From Steinernema hermaphroditum (lineage: Eukaryota > Nematoda > Chromadorea > Rhabditida > Steinernematidae): a stretch of DNA of 64,000 nucleotides. Below are positions 21,176 to 35,084 of this stretch, piece after piece. A model generated the notes under the pieces. It did not search any database. It was not told the origin of the DNA and was given only the letters and a program-made list of their open reading frames with translations. The position numbers and the translations under genes were made by a program. Numbering within the stretch: the stretch's first letter is position 1; each line of letters starts with the position of its first letter. The DNA lies in contig CM059621.1 in NCBI GenBank assembly GCA_030435675.1, positions 15,128,001 through 15,192,000 on the forward strand, given 5' to 3'.

Positions 21176-22219
21176 TATCTCACCGACGTATATTCTCTCT
21201 GCACGTTCAACAACGTCGTCATCTGGCGAAAATTTTCATTATTGACTCCCAGAAGGATTGGAACACCAAAGAGCCGTAGAAGCTTTTGGTGTCGTCTACC
21301 TACGGAGTCAATGTCAGAAATTTTCTGTACGATGAGGTATTTTCAATTATTTCAAATACGCTTCAAAATGTTTCCGTTTGTTCTAGTTCTAGAAGACTTT
21401 CCGGATTGTGCCATCGATATCAAAAATACCGTTAAATTTTGTACACCCAGCCATAAGTCGATCTAGTTCAAGTAAATGACGCATGAGAATCGCCCTGTTC
21501 CAATCCGTCGTGGCTGGCGTGGAACGTAAGCCGAACTACATATCGCCAAGAAGACTACCTTCACCACCAGACCACCACCGACCCGACCACAGACCACTGG
21601 AAGCATTGCGGTCCATTATTAAAGCAAACATACTTTGTAGATCCAAAGATTGGACTTCGGGCACTACGATCTGATCTCGGTCCTGAAATCGAAAATGCGA
21701 CCAGAAAACCTGCCTATGACCGTTCATGGGCCGTCCACGAGCTACCCATGGCCATCCTGAGTGTAAATCCATGAGTGTAAATAGGAAAAAAAATGAAAAA
21801 AATGGAGATCGTGGTATCCATGAAGTTGGTCCCGCCTCGATCACTTTGTCCATGTTTTTCCGTTCATCCATGTTTTATACCTACTCATCCACGTCCATGT
21901 TATCAAAGTATTTAAAACTTTAAAGACTTTTATGACGAACACGGACTTAATTACACACACCAACAACGGACCTGAAGAGGACGATGACCTGATTAGACTC
22001 ATTTGGAAAGAATAAGATTATCAACTGGAGTACATATAGAATTATAATATAATCAAGACTACAACGGCTAATCACAGAGTTACATATAAATACACACGTT
22101 TCTAGAACACTCTAAGACGGCTAGCTTGCGGATAGAATAGATATGTAGGAATAGACTTATGTGAGGTACAAAGAATGAAAGAATATCTGGATTGGGAGGT
22201 GCTTTGGGACGAGAGGTGC
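21176..22219. other. 3' flank of the nuclear-receptor gene, no gene seen
   Basis: AT-rich spacer with no supported exon. One CAAAAAT motif lies at about 21420. Confidence 0.4.
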
Positions 22220-25200
22220 TTAGACGTAGTAGGGCGAAGAGTTCTTCATGTTGTAGCAGAGCTGGTCGTACCAGTACTTCTTGAGGTCCTCGCAGAATTC
22301 GAAAAGCTTTGCAATTTGGTAGTCGTTGACATGCTTGTCGCAGATCATCTGAACAAGAGCTCGATATAAATCGGAACGGAGACACTAGACGCACCTCGAT
22401 TTCGGGCAGAAGAAGCATGACTTCACCGAAGCGGACTTCCGGATTTGGGATTCCGATGGAGATGTAGTGTTCCATGAGGCGGTGGCAGGCCCACTCGCGG
22501 CGCTTTTTGGCCACTTGTAGAGTTTCCGGCTTCAGATGCGCTGCATCTGGAATCGACATTTAGTAAAGGAGATGGCAAATGTGGTGCGTACTGCTTGAGC
22601 TCCAGAACATAAGCATGTGGAGGGTGACTATCTCGGCGTCGGTCATTTCAAGACGAGCGAATGGGTAGAGAATAGTGCGCCAGAGACGGTCGATGGTGGG
22701 ACGGAAGATGCTGAAATGGACATTGTGTATGACGCTTGACTAGAACCGGAGCTGGACTAGATACTTTCACGTGGAACGTGGTGTAAGTTTACAAAAATTC
22801 GAGCAACATTCCGGATAGTCAGGGTAGGAAAAACGATTTGCGTACATATTTTTCTTTCACTTTCATTATGATAGCATAATCATATAAAGATACATAAAAT
22901 GACTTAAGGAAGTAGGATGAACCCGAAACACTCGTTTAACATGTACCGCTGCAAAAATATGAACGAAGCCGGTTTGTTAAAATAGTCATAAACTTTTGCA
23001 ACACCGGAGCGGCCATTATGACATTCTACAACTTATGGAAGCTAGCTAATCGAAAGAAACCAAAAACGAAGAAATGAAGATGTACTTACCCTCGAAATTG
23101 ATTACTGATTAAGAAATTGATTACTAAATTGATTAAGCCGTTGATACAGGAAGATAAATCGAATTAAATCAAATCAACATTGAAGAACATCCGTTCCATT
23201 TCTACATTTTTCCGACATATCCAATAAAAAAATCCACGTTCCCACATCAGGTCTTTCATGTATGTTTCCAGCGATTCCACTCGCTCCCTCAGAAATGAGT
23301 TTACTGAGCGGTCGTTCACGGCCTTTCGCATTGCCCGCAGTGATCGCTCCGGCTCCCAGAAAGCCACTACTCGATGACGGGATGTCTCCGTTCGGTGTGC
23401 TACGCCTCAGCCGGAACCTCGAATTCGTCCGCCCACACCGATCGGATCACTGTGTTCTACTTGCCCTCTTTGTGCCATAATAAGTGTTTTTTTTGCACAC
23501 CGTAATGCCGTTGATTCAACAATTAAAACTGGAAACTTGAAAGCTTGATTCCTAGAATCTCAAAATCTATGCCAATCAAACAAATCAAAAAAGATTATTA
23601 TGTAGGTGAACCGTTATCAAATTAACAAAAAATTTTTTCGGTTCATACATACATAAGTGTAGCATTCTGTTTAAAATCATGATCAACTGAAAGAAACTCC
23701 TCATCCTCAATTTTTTAACGATCCATCCATGAAGAATAACATACCCTTCTAACATGCCTAGAGCGCCGTTCACAGTTTTCAGGAATACTCTAATCGTGCA
23801 ACTAGAACCAGGATACCTGCACACCCTTCACCAGCCTCCTGTGGCCTGTCTAAGAATGGTATTGGGTTGGTAAGTTGAAAATGCACCATTTTTAAAAATG
23901 AATCCTTATTGTTGCAAAGGCACAGATTTCAGTGGGTGTATTCACCATTTAAGTGCTCAGCCTCTGTACACTTTCTGGCGAGAAGTCTGGCCATTTCACT
24001 GCAGAACAGGAGAGATTCCGGGTCGAAAAGTTCCATTTTGTCCGTTTTTGACCTCATTGCAAACTTTGGCTCAATTTATTCGTTGATGTTTCCGACAGTA
24101 CCGCACAAGTAGGTACCCGATAGAGCTGTGGGAGACCTACATGCATAACAAGTACCTGAGTCCCAGCTGAAGATGAGCAGCAGTTTTGTGTGCAATCAAA
24201 AATATCAAACATTCATGCTCCTGCTGGATCTGCTGAAATCCCAAAACCAGTTACTAGTTCTTGCCTTATCTTGAATAAGAGAACGAGGTTTTTCTAGATG
24301 TTAGTCGCAAACTATAGCTGAGAGATTGCTCTATCCTATAAATACGTTTCAGCCCCGTGCTTCTATAATATCGCATATAAGACAGTGCAGCATTACTTTT
24401 CAACCTGGTTCTGACCGCAGCACAATAGTTGACTTCTCTTCCTTATCCATACCCTCAAGTAGTTCTGGGGATCATATGGCTAGAACCCCCTTGAACTCAA
24501 GAGTCACGAAAAATAAAGGAAAAGATTTTTACTTAGAAATACAAATAAAAGCAGGGGTCAATGAGTTGCGATGGCGGATCAAGGGCTCGGAGAGTCGTGA
24601 GAAATCGGAGTTCCCGATTTCCACTTGTAGCCAAAGGCATCGGAGCATCAGCCACTATGGCATTGAAGCACCCTAGCTGGCCGTCCATGTTGTCTGTACA
24701 CCCCCAGCTGGAGTTTGTTAAATCAACAAAAAGTTTAACTACTTTCGGGTCAAGTGCTTTATGGGCAAATTTTTTATCTTCTTGGAATTTGTTCTCACTG
24801 TGACATTGCAAGAAGAGATCAGCGTGTGCGCTTGGAAGCTAAGCTCCTGCTGTATGCGCAGCTAAGACAGCATACCGCCTTTCAAATAAATAGTCCCTCG
24901 GAGAGGTTGTCGAAGGTTCTGTGTTTCGGATGCCCAGGTGGTGCTTCGCGGACCATGAATATAAAAGGATTCAAAGAAAGCGGAGGGCATGCAGGTGGGG
25001 CATCGGAGCGTACCGACTGGAAAGTCAACCAATCGCCCATACGAACGCACTATTCCATCTGATCCAAGGATCACACAGTGCGAAAATAGACGCGAATCAA
25101 AAATGGTGCATTTTCAACTTACCAACCCAATATAATGGCTAGCCTAATCTAGGCCAAATAATGCTTTTTTCTTTGAATCTACGACACTCTTTGAGCATGA

Positions 25201-28200
25201 ATCCTTTCTACAGATCAAATTTGTTTGCCTAAACCATATAAGTAAGTACCACCACAACCACCAACTCGTTGCTTCTTGACCTCAAAAATCGTTCTAATTC
25301 ATATTCTACAAACAAAAACTCACCCAAATTTAGCCTTGATGGTGCGCTCATCGTCGCCAACACACTCGAACCCCGTGGCCGAGGAAGGGACAAACGTGTT
25401 GTTGAGCATGACGAAGTTGCCCAACTCGATCATTACCTTATACTTGGAGGCATGGAAGAAGTGATCGAGACTGAGCTTCTTAACCGAGTATCTTTTGAGC
25501 AGGGCTTTCTAAACAAGACCCGTTCGGGGAGGCTCAAAAATCGACTAGAAATACCCGATCCGCTTCGTCAAGGAACTTGTAGGGGTACATCTTCTCGATC
25601 CAGTACAGTAACCCGCTCAGTTCTACCGTACTCAATTTTTCCACATCCGTCGGCATCATCTTTCGCATCTTTGGACCCCTCTCCGGTTCGTCGAGGAAGT
25701 CGTCGATGCTCGTCAGCGCCAACTGCATTAGCCTCTGGTGCTCACCGTAGCACTGCACAAGCCGATCGAACTCTTCGCCGTCGTCGTTGGTCAGGTCTTC
25801 GCGCCAGGACCGCTCCCGTTCTTTGACCGATTCTCCGCTGGCGGAGGTGCTCGGCAGACTGTGCTCGTAGATATCCTCGTTTTCCACGGAACTTGGCGCT
25901 TCCAGTTTCATTGAGGGCGAAGGGACTTCCACGGAAGAGGGCGAGTTGCTTGGAGCTACAGTAACCCGGTTAGAAAAGGCACTGCAGAACCACTCATACA
26001 TTCACGTGCACCTCCTTTTGTGCGCTTTGGTTTTCGGCGGTTCTTCTGAGAGCCGGTGGGATCGCGACGCGGTTGAACGGCTAAGAAGGTCGAGATGTTA
26101 AAGACGCCGATTGATCGGCAATTTACCAGCTATGGTCATTCCGGCTTTGAGGCATTTGTTGAATCGGCACGCTCTACAAGAGCACCGGACGTCTTCGGTC
26201 ACATCGCAGTCGTTCTTTTTTCGACAGATGTACACCTAAAGCGTTCACTTTGTTATAAAATCCGTTATTTTGAAATGTTTATGATAGGCTGTTCGAACGG
26301 CAAAAATTTTCAAAAGACGGTAAAAATTTCAAAAAAATTGCAAAAAGACGGCAAAAATTTCAAATCCTGGTATAGACTCTATGAAATCAAACTTCGATCT
26401 GTGCCTTGGCTACTCATATTATTAAAACCACTTTTGGTCGACATGACCAGATTGATACCGAACTAATTCGTATCGATAGAGAGGTTGAAAGAGATCCAAA
26501 TTTCTATCAAAAAAGCGACAACTTTCATCAAGGTTTTAATTTAATTTTACTTAGTATACTACCACTTATGGTCTTCGGAGGAAAATGAGTGGCAGTTGAA
26601 TAATAAGGACCCTATGAACTAAAATCTCTTCATCAGCAAGGCTATGGAATCTCAGATGTTAGGCCAAGATCAAAAAAATTCCAAATCCAGTGATTGACTT
26701 AGTGAAATCAAACACATCGATCTGTGCCAGAGTAACGGACATTGTTATTTTATAAGAGTGTTATCATCCATAAGCAGTTAAAACCACTTTTGGTTGACAT
26801 GACTAGAGTGCTATTGAAATAATTCGTATCGATAGAAAGGATCCAGATTTCCAGATTTTCCAGATCCAGAAAGAGATCCAAATTCGCAGGCAACGGAATC
26901 TAACCGAAATATGATGGTACTGTAGCAAGCACAAAAATAAATTAAGTGCACTTGATAAAGAAACATTACAAAATCAACAATAAAATAAAAACAAAAGAAG
27001 TGCTGATTGCAAAAATAATCAAGTTGACTTCTATTTGTTCAATTTTAGAATATTGTTACTTACTCATATTTTGAAAATCACTTTTGGTTGAGATGACCAG
27101 ACTGATACTGAACTATTTCGTATCGACAGAGAGGTTGAAAAAGATCCAAATTGTTATTAAAAAGGTAACAAGTTTAATTAAGATTCTACTTAAATTTTAC
27201 TCGGTGTACTGACACTTACTGTCCTCGAAGGAAAATGAGTTATACTTGTATAATAAGGACCCTATGAACAAAATCTTTCCATCCACAGGGCTATGGAATG
27301 TCAGATTTTAGGCCAAATTCAGCTATCTTTGTAAGCACCAATCTTGCAGCCCGTACGAGTACTTGGCTTTCAGTGCCTAGAGGGTGGTTCACGCAGCCGT
27401 CCAGGCAATGGAATCTAGCTGAAATACAACGAGAAATGTTGCATATATAGACGAACATAAACGTAGCAATTACTGAAATAAGACAAGTACACTTGAAAAC
27501 GAAATATTACAAAAAAAAAAAAATAAAAAAAGAGAGAAGCACAGAAGCATGGCGGTGTTTAAGCAAAAATAATCACACTTACTTCTCTTTGCTCAACTTT
27601 AGAATGCGGCGTATCTGTCCAGAAATATGAACGAGCAGACAAACGTCCTTGGTGTGAACAACTTGAACGAACAACTTCAACAAGACTGCTAGACGCACAG
27701 ATAGATGGTAGCCACAAATATAAAAACAAGCACATTTATTTTAAAAGTTATCATTTATATGAAGACCAACCGTAACCAGACCAATAGGAAAAAGACCCAG
27801 AAGGAGATGGCCGAATGAGATCACAAAAATCACTAAACGCAATGGCGCATAATTTCGCGCTCTTTAGGCGAAGTAGCCCTACAGACATACATAGTCCCAT
27901 AGAACTGGTCCCTTCTTTACTGTCGGTGTGTTTCATTGCGAGTCTGATTTGCAATCGGTCGGGCTCGGTTCAACTCGATTTAATCAGAAATTTGAAATGA
28001 TGGTCTAAACGATCACTCTGATTTTCAGTGAAGTTACGGTAGCGACGCGATTACCCGCCACACCAGCCCGAGTCCTTCTTTTGTCTGTTGTGTGAAGTGC
28101 GATAATTCGTCATCCAAAACTTTTCAAGAGGTCCGCCGATTCGGGAATACAAATCGTGTATTGTTCTGTGCTCTATCTCTCTAGTATCAAGCAGCTCTTT

Positions 28201-30606
28201 TTCATTTTGACTCCACTGCTCAGAAACTGAATTATATTCGGTTTCGAATTTATTCGGCTCGAAATGTTAGAAAATCAGGAAGCGTATCAGAAATTGAAGT
28301 TTCGGGTACCAAAAGAACAATGTACTTATGACCCAACACGAGCAAAGCATATGTGTCAACCGAGCTCTGTGCAGAACCTGTAATAAACACCAGTGATACA
28401 AACATGCACTTTAAAGAAAGAATGAGTAAGGTGCGATATTTGATGCCTGCTTAAGATGCTTCTCTCAACACTACTTTGCGAAAGACGAACATTTCGGAAT
28501 GCTCAAAAGTGCGGAATTTGAGTATAATGCTCAAAAATACGTAGACTAAAAAGTGGATAAGTTCAACGATAGAAATACATATGTATATGCTATGATTCGA
28601 CAATGTTTGACCCTGCGCCTCGTTCCTAAGAGCGCTACGCGTTTTGTGACCAAAGAGAGACAACATATCATATCAATATCACGGGGCACTCTATCGCAAC
28701 ACCCGATAAACACACAACATAAAATCGGGACGTAACTCATGTCAACGAAACATTCTTCAGTGTTCCCATCACAAATTGATTAACCACAAAGAATCAGCAA
28801 GCTAGGTCTAGAGTTAGTGCGTTTAATAAACACCGCCATGTAACAAATCAAAGCAGTGGTCAAAAATATGACTTTTAATGATAGTGGAAGTTGGTCAACA
28901 AGACGGAAATTTTGGGACAAGTCCTCTCACATTTTTTGAAATACGGACTCGGGAACATACATCAAAAGTGCTTTGATATCAAATGATTACAGGCACATGT
29001 CTTGAAGTTCTAAGTACTACATGCCTCAAAAATGCCTTTTTAAATTTGCACGGAATGAATTTGTTAAGAGTTTGTAAATCTCTTGAAAGATATTAACAAC
29101 AAACAACAAATAGGTTTCGACTTCGTGTGACATACAAAAATGTTGTTTTCAATCATAGTGGTCAAAAAGACGGAAATTTTGAGAGAAATCCTCTAACGTT
29201 CTTTGCATTACGTACCTGTACAGCATCACTATCTAAAGTGACCGATGTCACATCATCAAAGCATACGTCTTGAATTTTTAAGTACCTCTACCCATTATGA
29301 TATCAAAGTTGGCTGATTGTGCCAAAAGTAACGGCTTAAAGGCGAAAATTTGTACTGCTGTGAACCGACATGACATGCAAAAATTCTCGTTTACAAGAAA
29401 TGAAAAGCAAGACAAAAATGAAAAGTAAGCTGAAAAAACATATCAACAGCCAACAATATGGCTCGATTTCAAAAATCAAACAACCGAAGTCAACTACCGG
29501 CTGTCAAAATGTATGAAGGAACTGAACAAAAAAGTTAGTAAATCTGTGACTTTTCTCGTCGTTATTATTATTCCCGTGAATCAGGTGACTATCACACAAA
29601 ATGTAAATTATATTGTTCATGTGGGGAAAACAGATGATAGATATCCGAAATTCCATATTTTTTACACACTCGCACAAAACGGTCTCCCCAAAAATGATGA
29701 GTTGTATTACATAGGGTCGTCCCGAAAAGGGTTATCTAGACACAGGTGTAGAAAGCCATCTAGAACTTCAGATCCGTTGCAAGAAAAGACGATTTTCTTC
29801 AACATTGACACTTCCGTATCTATGTTCTATTAATATTAGGAACTGCGCTACGGATGCCCAAAAATTGATCTTTTGTATTGAGTCCGTTTCTCTTCTGTTG
29901 GATACCCAAACTATTACAGAGCGCCAAAAATTGATCCTGACACCCCTATTTATATTCCATGATGTAAATAATTGCGACTAACGTTGATGAATCCGGTGGT
30001 TCACGAAAAAGAGTGATGAAAAAAACATCCACAAGTTAGATTCTATGTATCAGGGTGGACATAAAAATATGTCCAATAAGATGGAGCGCTTTGCAAGCCG
30101 TCAAAACAGTCTAGCTAGCAAAAATTTAGGGCACATGATTCGTTGGGCAAAAATACTTCCTCTGGGATGTTTGGGCTGGAAAGGTTCATAAAAAAGAGTG
30201 ATGAACGAAATATCTAGATTTTCTATAGCAGGACTACATGCACAAATATGTCCAATGAGATGGAGGAGCTAGAAAACCTTCAAAAATAGAAATGGCCTTA
30301 AATTTTCTGTAACTTGGTATGTAATAAATAATGTACAAAAATTTGCTGGTTCATGAGAAAACGGATGAAAAGAAAATCCTGGATCGTGTAATTCGAGATT
30401 CAACGGCTCAAAAATTGATACCGTAGTAATGTTCCACAGTTGTTCGATGTTGCGAATAAGAGGTCAACACAATCACCAACCTGATTGAAAGTGACTGCTC
30501 GTCTGAAGAAGGCATTGCAGCTCCGGCACGAGATGGCGCCGTAGTGGAGACCGTCGGCTTCGGCGTGACATATCGCGCAGGGAATGCCCGCGTAGTCCTG
30601 CTTCAT
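22220..30606 (-). CDS. Nuclear hormone receptor (nematode supplementary NHR), complete
   Basis: Eight coding exons (minus): 30606-30481, 26235-26127, 26080-26006, 25955-25555, 25508-25324, 22710-22592, 22546-22395, 22348-22220; all phases join to 431 aa. The DNA-binding domain spans residues ~10-75: finger 1 CAICHAEADGLHYGAISC with P-box CRSCNAFF (C10, C13, C27, C30), then finger 2 YICRKKNDC..CRACRFNKCLKAGM (C46, C52, C62, C65). A basic hinge and a Ser/Pro/Glu-rich linker follow. The ligand-binding domain runs from about residue 180 (LDHFFHASKYKVMIELGNF, IFRPTIDRLWRTILYPFARL, a conserved MTDAEIVTLHMLMFWSS) to a C-terminal helix KYWYDQLCYNM near the stop. It is a ligand-type transcription factor acting in the nucleus; its ligand is unknown. 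Small introns are 45-50 bp, but introns 1 (4245 bp) and 5 (2613 bp) are huge and repeat-filled. The upstream frame stays open beyond the ATG to an acceptor near 30798 but has no earlier ATG. Confidence 0.9.
23262..23380 (+). repeat. Diverged fragment of the retroposon family in NHR intron 5
   Basis: It shares TCCAGCGATTCCACTCGCTC, GAGTTTACTGAGCGGTCGTT and GATCGCTCCGGCTCCCAGAA with the full copies. It lies inside the 2.6-kb intron, inserted sense to the + strand and so antisense to the gene. Confidence 0.6.
26404..27330 (+). repeat. Diverged direct repeats in NHR intron 1
   Basis: A ~260-bp unit (about 26412-26672) recurs at about 27060-27318, sharing CACTTTTGGTTGAGATGACC-like, TTTCGTATCGACAGAGAGG-like and AATAAGGACCCTATGAAC segments. 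A third partial copy is at about 26745-26900. Confidence 0.7.
28860..29300 (+). repeat. Second pair of direct repeats in NHR intron 1
   Basis: About 28861-28980 and 29140-29240 share CAAAAAT, AAGACGGAAATTTTG, AATCCTCTAAC-like and a following TACGGACT/TACGTACC block. Old and diverged. Confidence 0.5.
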
Positions 30607-31160
30607 TGTGCGCGTAATGGTGACAGATGCGTTGCGTCGGCGGTTCGGAGACCGGCCGATCGGAGGAGCGCACCGAGAGGGGGGAGTGCAGCGGGCGGCG
30701 CACAACACGCCGGCTGAGCAGAGCACACAGGCGGCGACGGAGAGGTCGCGGGCGAAACGTTTCGAGCGTTGTTCGTGTCCGCGGCGACGCCGCTGATCTC
30801 TGAAAACAAATCGGGCAACTTAGATGGACGCACATCGGGGATGCCCGATCAATCGATCGCGGAAATGAAACGCGGGAGATAACGGCGCGGAGAAGGTGAA
30901 AGTGGCCGGCGTGTGACGACAAGCTGACCTTCGGCGAGAGGACACAAAATGTTTCGTGGCGGGCGCGCGCCACCGCCGCGGAAAGTAGGTAAATGAACGA
31001 GGAAGTGACTGAGGGGTTCAATTGACCGCGACAAACAGGCTCAGTATTCGGATTCGGGTTGAGGGCAGGTTTGTACGCAGTGCTGGTGACCAACAAAAAA
31101 GCGCGACAGACAGCGAAAAAAGTGATCTCGTCGGGCACAAAATCGGGAAAATTTAAAGTT
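30607..31160 (-). promoter_or_regulatory. GC-rich 5' region of the nuclear-receptor gene
   Basis: A GC-rich island within an AT-rich area, directly upstream of the NHR start, with an acceptor-like TTGTTTTCAG (minus strand) near 30798-30808. It is probably the promoter, 5'UTR or spliced-leader acceptor zone. All long frames here lack family signatures and read as composition artefacts. Confidence 0.45.
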
Positions 31161-32160
31161 GTTTTAGTGGGTGACCGCGGAAGTTTTCGCATCATGGAAA
31201 ATCACCCATGTGAACCAATCTGTTTGAATAATTCATGCTTATCAAATGGAATGGCTTCAGAATCATGCCGATGAGTATGTACCGTTTACGGCTGCTGACC
31301 CTCAAAAATTGAACTGTAGAGTTTAATCCAGTTGTCAGCTAGTTTTGAATATAAATTCGCCTACGTTTACTGTAAAATAACACAGCTCTGCGATGTAGGG
31401 AAATGAAGAATTGCATACTGATTGATATAAAAGAAAAAGGAACGCACAAAACAATATATATAATTTATGCTTGTCAACTGGAGCGGTTTTTGACCCCCAA
31501 AAATTGAACTGCAGAGGTCAGTTTCCAGCTAGGTTTGGATGCTAATTCGTCTACGTTTACTGTAAAATAACACAACTTTCGATAACAAAAATTGAGTGCT
31601 ATGAAAGAAAAAAAGAATGCCCAAAACAATACATTTTGAATTTTATTCGGACAACAAGCTCAATAAACAAAAAATATATTGGTAGATGAGGTTTATTACG
31701 TAGTCATAAGAATGTCTTAAACGGCTACAAAAATATAGAGACGAATATGCATTGCTTGTGTCTAAAACGTCTCATTCAATCAGCAAACTTTTATTCTAAA
31801 CTTTCGCCCAAACTCTTGTCTCTCAGCACTTTTATCAAAATTCTATTCCATTCAAAATTTTTCTGAGGACTCTCACTCGTGTCACGACGGTGTACTGAGC
31901 GTGTGGTATGATGGCAGTTGTGAGTGTTCCGGCCTTCCAAAAGGAATTGGGACACCCGGATGCAGTAGTCGAAGGTCACTTAATTACCATGGACTTAACA
32001 AAAATTATACTGATCGCATGATTGGCTGATCTAATCCAATAGTTATCTCTTTTTAAGCTCTATTTACATGGAATAAACGCAAGCCTTGGAAAACTGTGAA
32101 TATGGTTACATGACCCTTCCCTGACTAATGCTAAAGGTACAAATACGTGGTCCCACCACT
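31160..32160. other. AT-rich spacer with direct repeats
   Basis: CAAAAATTGAACT occurs near 31301 and 31496, each followed by a similar block ending AATTCGTCTACGTTTACTGTAAAATAACACA-like sequence (about 31300-31395 and 31495-31575). No gene seen. Confidence 0.5.
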
Positions 32161-32169
32161 GCTGAAAAC

Positions 32170-32510
32170 AAGATGTCCGATGCTTTTTTTGCGGTTGCGT
32201 GAGATGTTATCCCAAAGGTCGCCGACGCTCTGAGGACTACAAAAGACGTATCTACCGGACCACAGACGCCCCGAAAAAGTGGAGTTCTGCCGCAAATTCT
32301 GGAGTTTTACCAATTCCCACACGTCCACGAAGGGCGCCGCCACAGTTTCTGGAGGTACGACGATTCCCACGCCTCTCTGATGCGCGCCGTCTCCAACCGG
32401 TTCGACATCAACACCGCGCCAGGGATGAAGCCTGCCGCAAAGAGACATCCTCTGTCTGTATATTTTCGGTGTCAAGCAAAGCGTAATGCCTTTGATCGGT
32501 GAAATAAAGT
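32170..32510 (+). repeat. Diverged relative of the element at 54.4 kb
   Basis: It shares CTGCTGAAAACAAGATG-like, AAGGTCGCCGACGCTCTGAGG, ATTCTGGAGTTTTACCAATTCCC-like and a 3' end GCGTAATGCCTTTGAT with 54363-54698. The 3' end also resembles that of the 13-bp-TSD retroposons (GCGTAAGCCGTTGATTC), suggesting a shared retroposon tail. Confidence 0.6.
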
Positions 32511-35080
32511 GGTGAAAGGCCACAAAATTTTAGACCCGGGTCGGCGTTGAATCCACCCCGAGCACTGATCCACACAGACAGCAAAGAAGGGACCGGTTCA
32601 CTGAAGCTTACCAGTGGGGTGCAATTATACAGAAGAATCAATAATGTAAAAATAACAGTGAACGTAAAGACCAGAAATCAGGTACATAACAACAGTGTTT
32701 CTCATAGAAAAGAAACAAGAAAAGAAACAATGCTTATTAGCCTTTGTTTGATGGATGACCTAAAGAAATGTTAGATTTGTGCACAAAAGCGTAAACAACT
32801 GATGGTGCTCTGTCTCAAAGTCTCTGTCGACACTTGAAGTTCGTCAAGTAATATGATCTATAGTAATTTTATTTGAGTAAAATCTAGCTAGAAATATTTA
32901 AAGAATGCCAGTTGTTTTGATTTGTTAGTTTGTCAAAAATGGAAACTACAGTGATGTGTATGTAAAGTGGATGGGATGGAAGATGAAACAGTAAAAAATT
33001 AAGAGATTGAAAAGTAAAAGGCAAAAATCTGGGAGTGGGAAAAGCTTTAGATTTATCAGTTTGTGTGCAGGTTGTAATGCGAAATGGATTGAACTCACCA
33101 GCGGTCAAAAATGAATTAACTTGAATCACTTACGCCATGCAAAACACCTTCGGGATGATGAAGGACAATATCACAGTTTCTGGTTTTGCCCTCTCATAGA
33201 GATGTAGAACACATTGATCGCGAGATCGAAGTGGCGAAGAAGCTGATTCAGGACAGTGGATTAAGCTGAATTTCACATTCGGCCTGTACTTTTGTGGTGC
33301 GGACATTCGGGCCGGCGCTGTACGGATGTGGAAACCAGAGAAGGAACGAGGAGAGGGTTATCCGACGAGACTCCTGTGCCTGGGACGCCTAGGAAAAACA
33401 CTTCATATCTGTCTACGAGGGAACGGTTCCCAGCTAATACCAAATCAACCACAACCACTGAACATGAACAACAACCAATAACGAAACTAGGAACGCCTGG
33501 CGGATTGCACTCGCTCGCGCGGCCGGGGCTACGGTACAGGGTCTCCGTGGGAGGAGCCCGGAGCATCTTCTCTACACTTTTCATCTCCAAAAATTCATCT
33601 GTTTTCCCCGCTTTTCTTCGAGACAAACCATAATTGTTCATATGAAGCATATAAATCACGCTGTTTGAAAAGGTCAATCTGACAGTAATAACGGAACAGG
33701 AGCTGCAAGGACCGCCGAACTTGGAAGCAAAAATAATACTGAAGGAGAAGAACAATCGTTTACAACGAATGTAACGCGTTTGGTACAGTACCTTGGTATT
33801 CGGCTACTGAAAGGAGCGACGGTGCCACGTCCAAAAATAAAAAGCAAAGAAAAAATGAAGCCATCTCATGGTCTCCAAAGCTTCATTTTGCCTGTGGAAT
33901 CTCTGAGTGAAAGGTGCAAATTCTTCTACGCTTTCGAGAACTTTGAATCGTGAGCCATAGTGCATTTTTAAGAATGTAATGATTAGCTGCCCATCACGGC
34001 GTTGAACATGAACCATCCCGTGGTCTAAGACGTGGTCCAACAATATGAACCAACAATAGGTCCAATATGAATCTGTAACGTATTTAAAATGTTTGTTCTC
34101 TGTTTGTAAGCGGGCGGTGTCAGGTTCGGACCCGTCGGTTCTCCGTTTATATATAGGGGATATGGCTTGACTGCTGAACGCTTCAAGCCTCGTTCATGGA
34201 AATTGCCAACAAGGAAAAACCAAAAATCCAGAAATGAAAGTCTCTACCACAAAGCACAAACTCCAAGTTCATCCACAAACACTTACTTTCTACACACTTA
34301 CACATCAAACAAAGCAGCATTTCTAGGTTGAAGAAAGGACCACAACACCAGCAGCCGACAGCAAAGAGAACCGTTTTAGCGGAATACCAAAGCAGTGGGA
34401 TCAGGGAGTGCAGTCACAAAAGTGCATCGACTACATCATGACAACGCACCTCTGACAGTGGTCATCCCAATCGATAGTTTTACCTCTCCGGGCTCCGCAA
34501 AACAAAAGTACAGAGTGCGGACGACGCGAAGTGCCGCCGATCGTGCCGACCCACTCACGCGCTCAAATAGGATTCATTATGTTACACAGCGAAAATATTA
34601 TGGTGAAGGTGCGAGCACGAGTAGTTGGGCACAGAGCACATGTCCCGAAGGAGGAGCCTGGAGAGTGCACCTGGAACTGCGAAATTGGAACCTACTTCCA
34701 CATCGCGGCTCACTGAACGAGCAGATCACATCACAGCCAAAAATAAACGGAAACTGTACTATAAGTGCTTCGTACGGTATGTTTTGGTACATAATATTAT
34801 TCGATTGTGTGAATTGCAAAGTGCCGCGATCAGGCAGAACGCTTCGAAACATACGGCTTACTGTAATGCTCCCAATTACAATCGATTTTATGGTCGGCTG
34901 GACAGTTCCTGACTAGAGAAATGGATAGTTTAAACGGATGTTTTGTACTTCGTACAAAAATTTGTGACTCTTCCCTAGACCGAGCTGGAAATTGGCACGC
35001 AGATAGGAATACGTTATGCCCATCGGCTTATAAACTTACTTGACCATGTAAACACCTTTCTAAATTTACTTTACTTTTTT
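32511..35080. other. Repeat-rich spacer, no supported gene
   Basis: Open frames at 33273-33755 (-) and 34395-34916 (+) are fairly long but lack splice context and family motifs. CAAAAAT motifs are frequent (ten between 32.9 and 35.0 kb). Confidence 0.4.
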
Positions 35081-35084
35081 TTGG

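Noticed and set aside
30473..31195. 240-codon minus-strand open frame
   Set aside because: It overlaps the nuclear-receptor exon in another frame and lies in GC-rich DNA; no family motif, so it is a composition artefact.
33273..33755. 160-codon minus-strand frame
   Set aside because: Overlaps an open frame on the other strand, no conserved domain, no splice context.
34395..34916. 173-codon + strand frame with LHHDNAPL, like a transposase HDNA motif
   Set aside because: No further transposase motifs or spacing to a third acid, and no terminal repeats; too weak.
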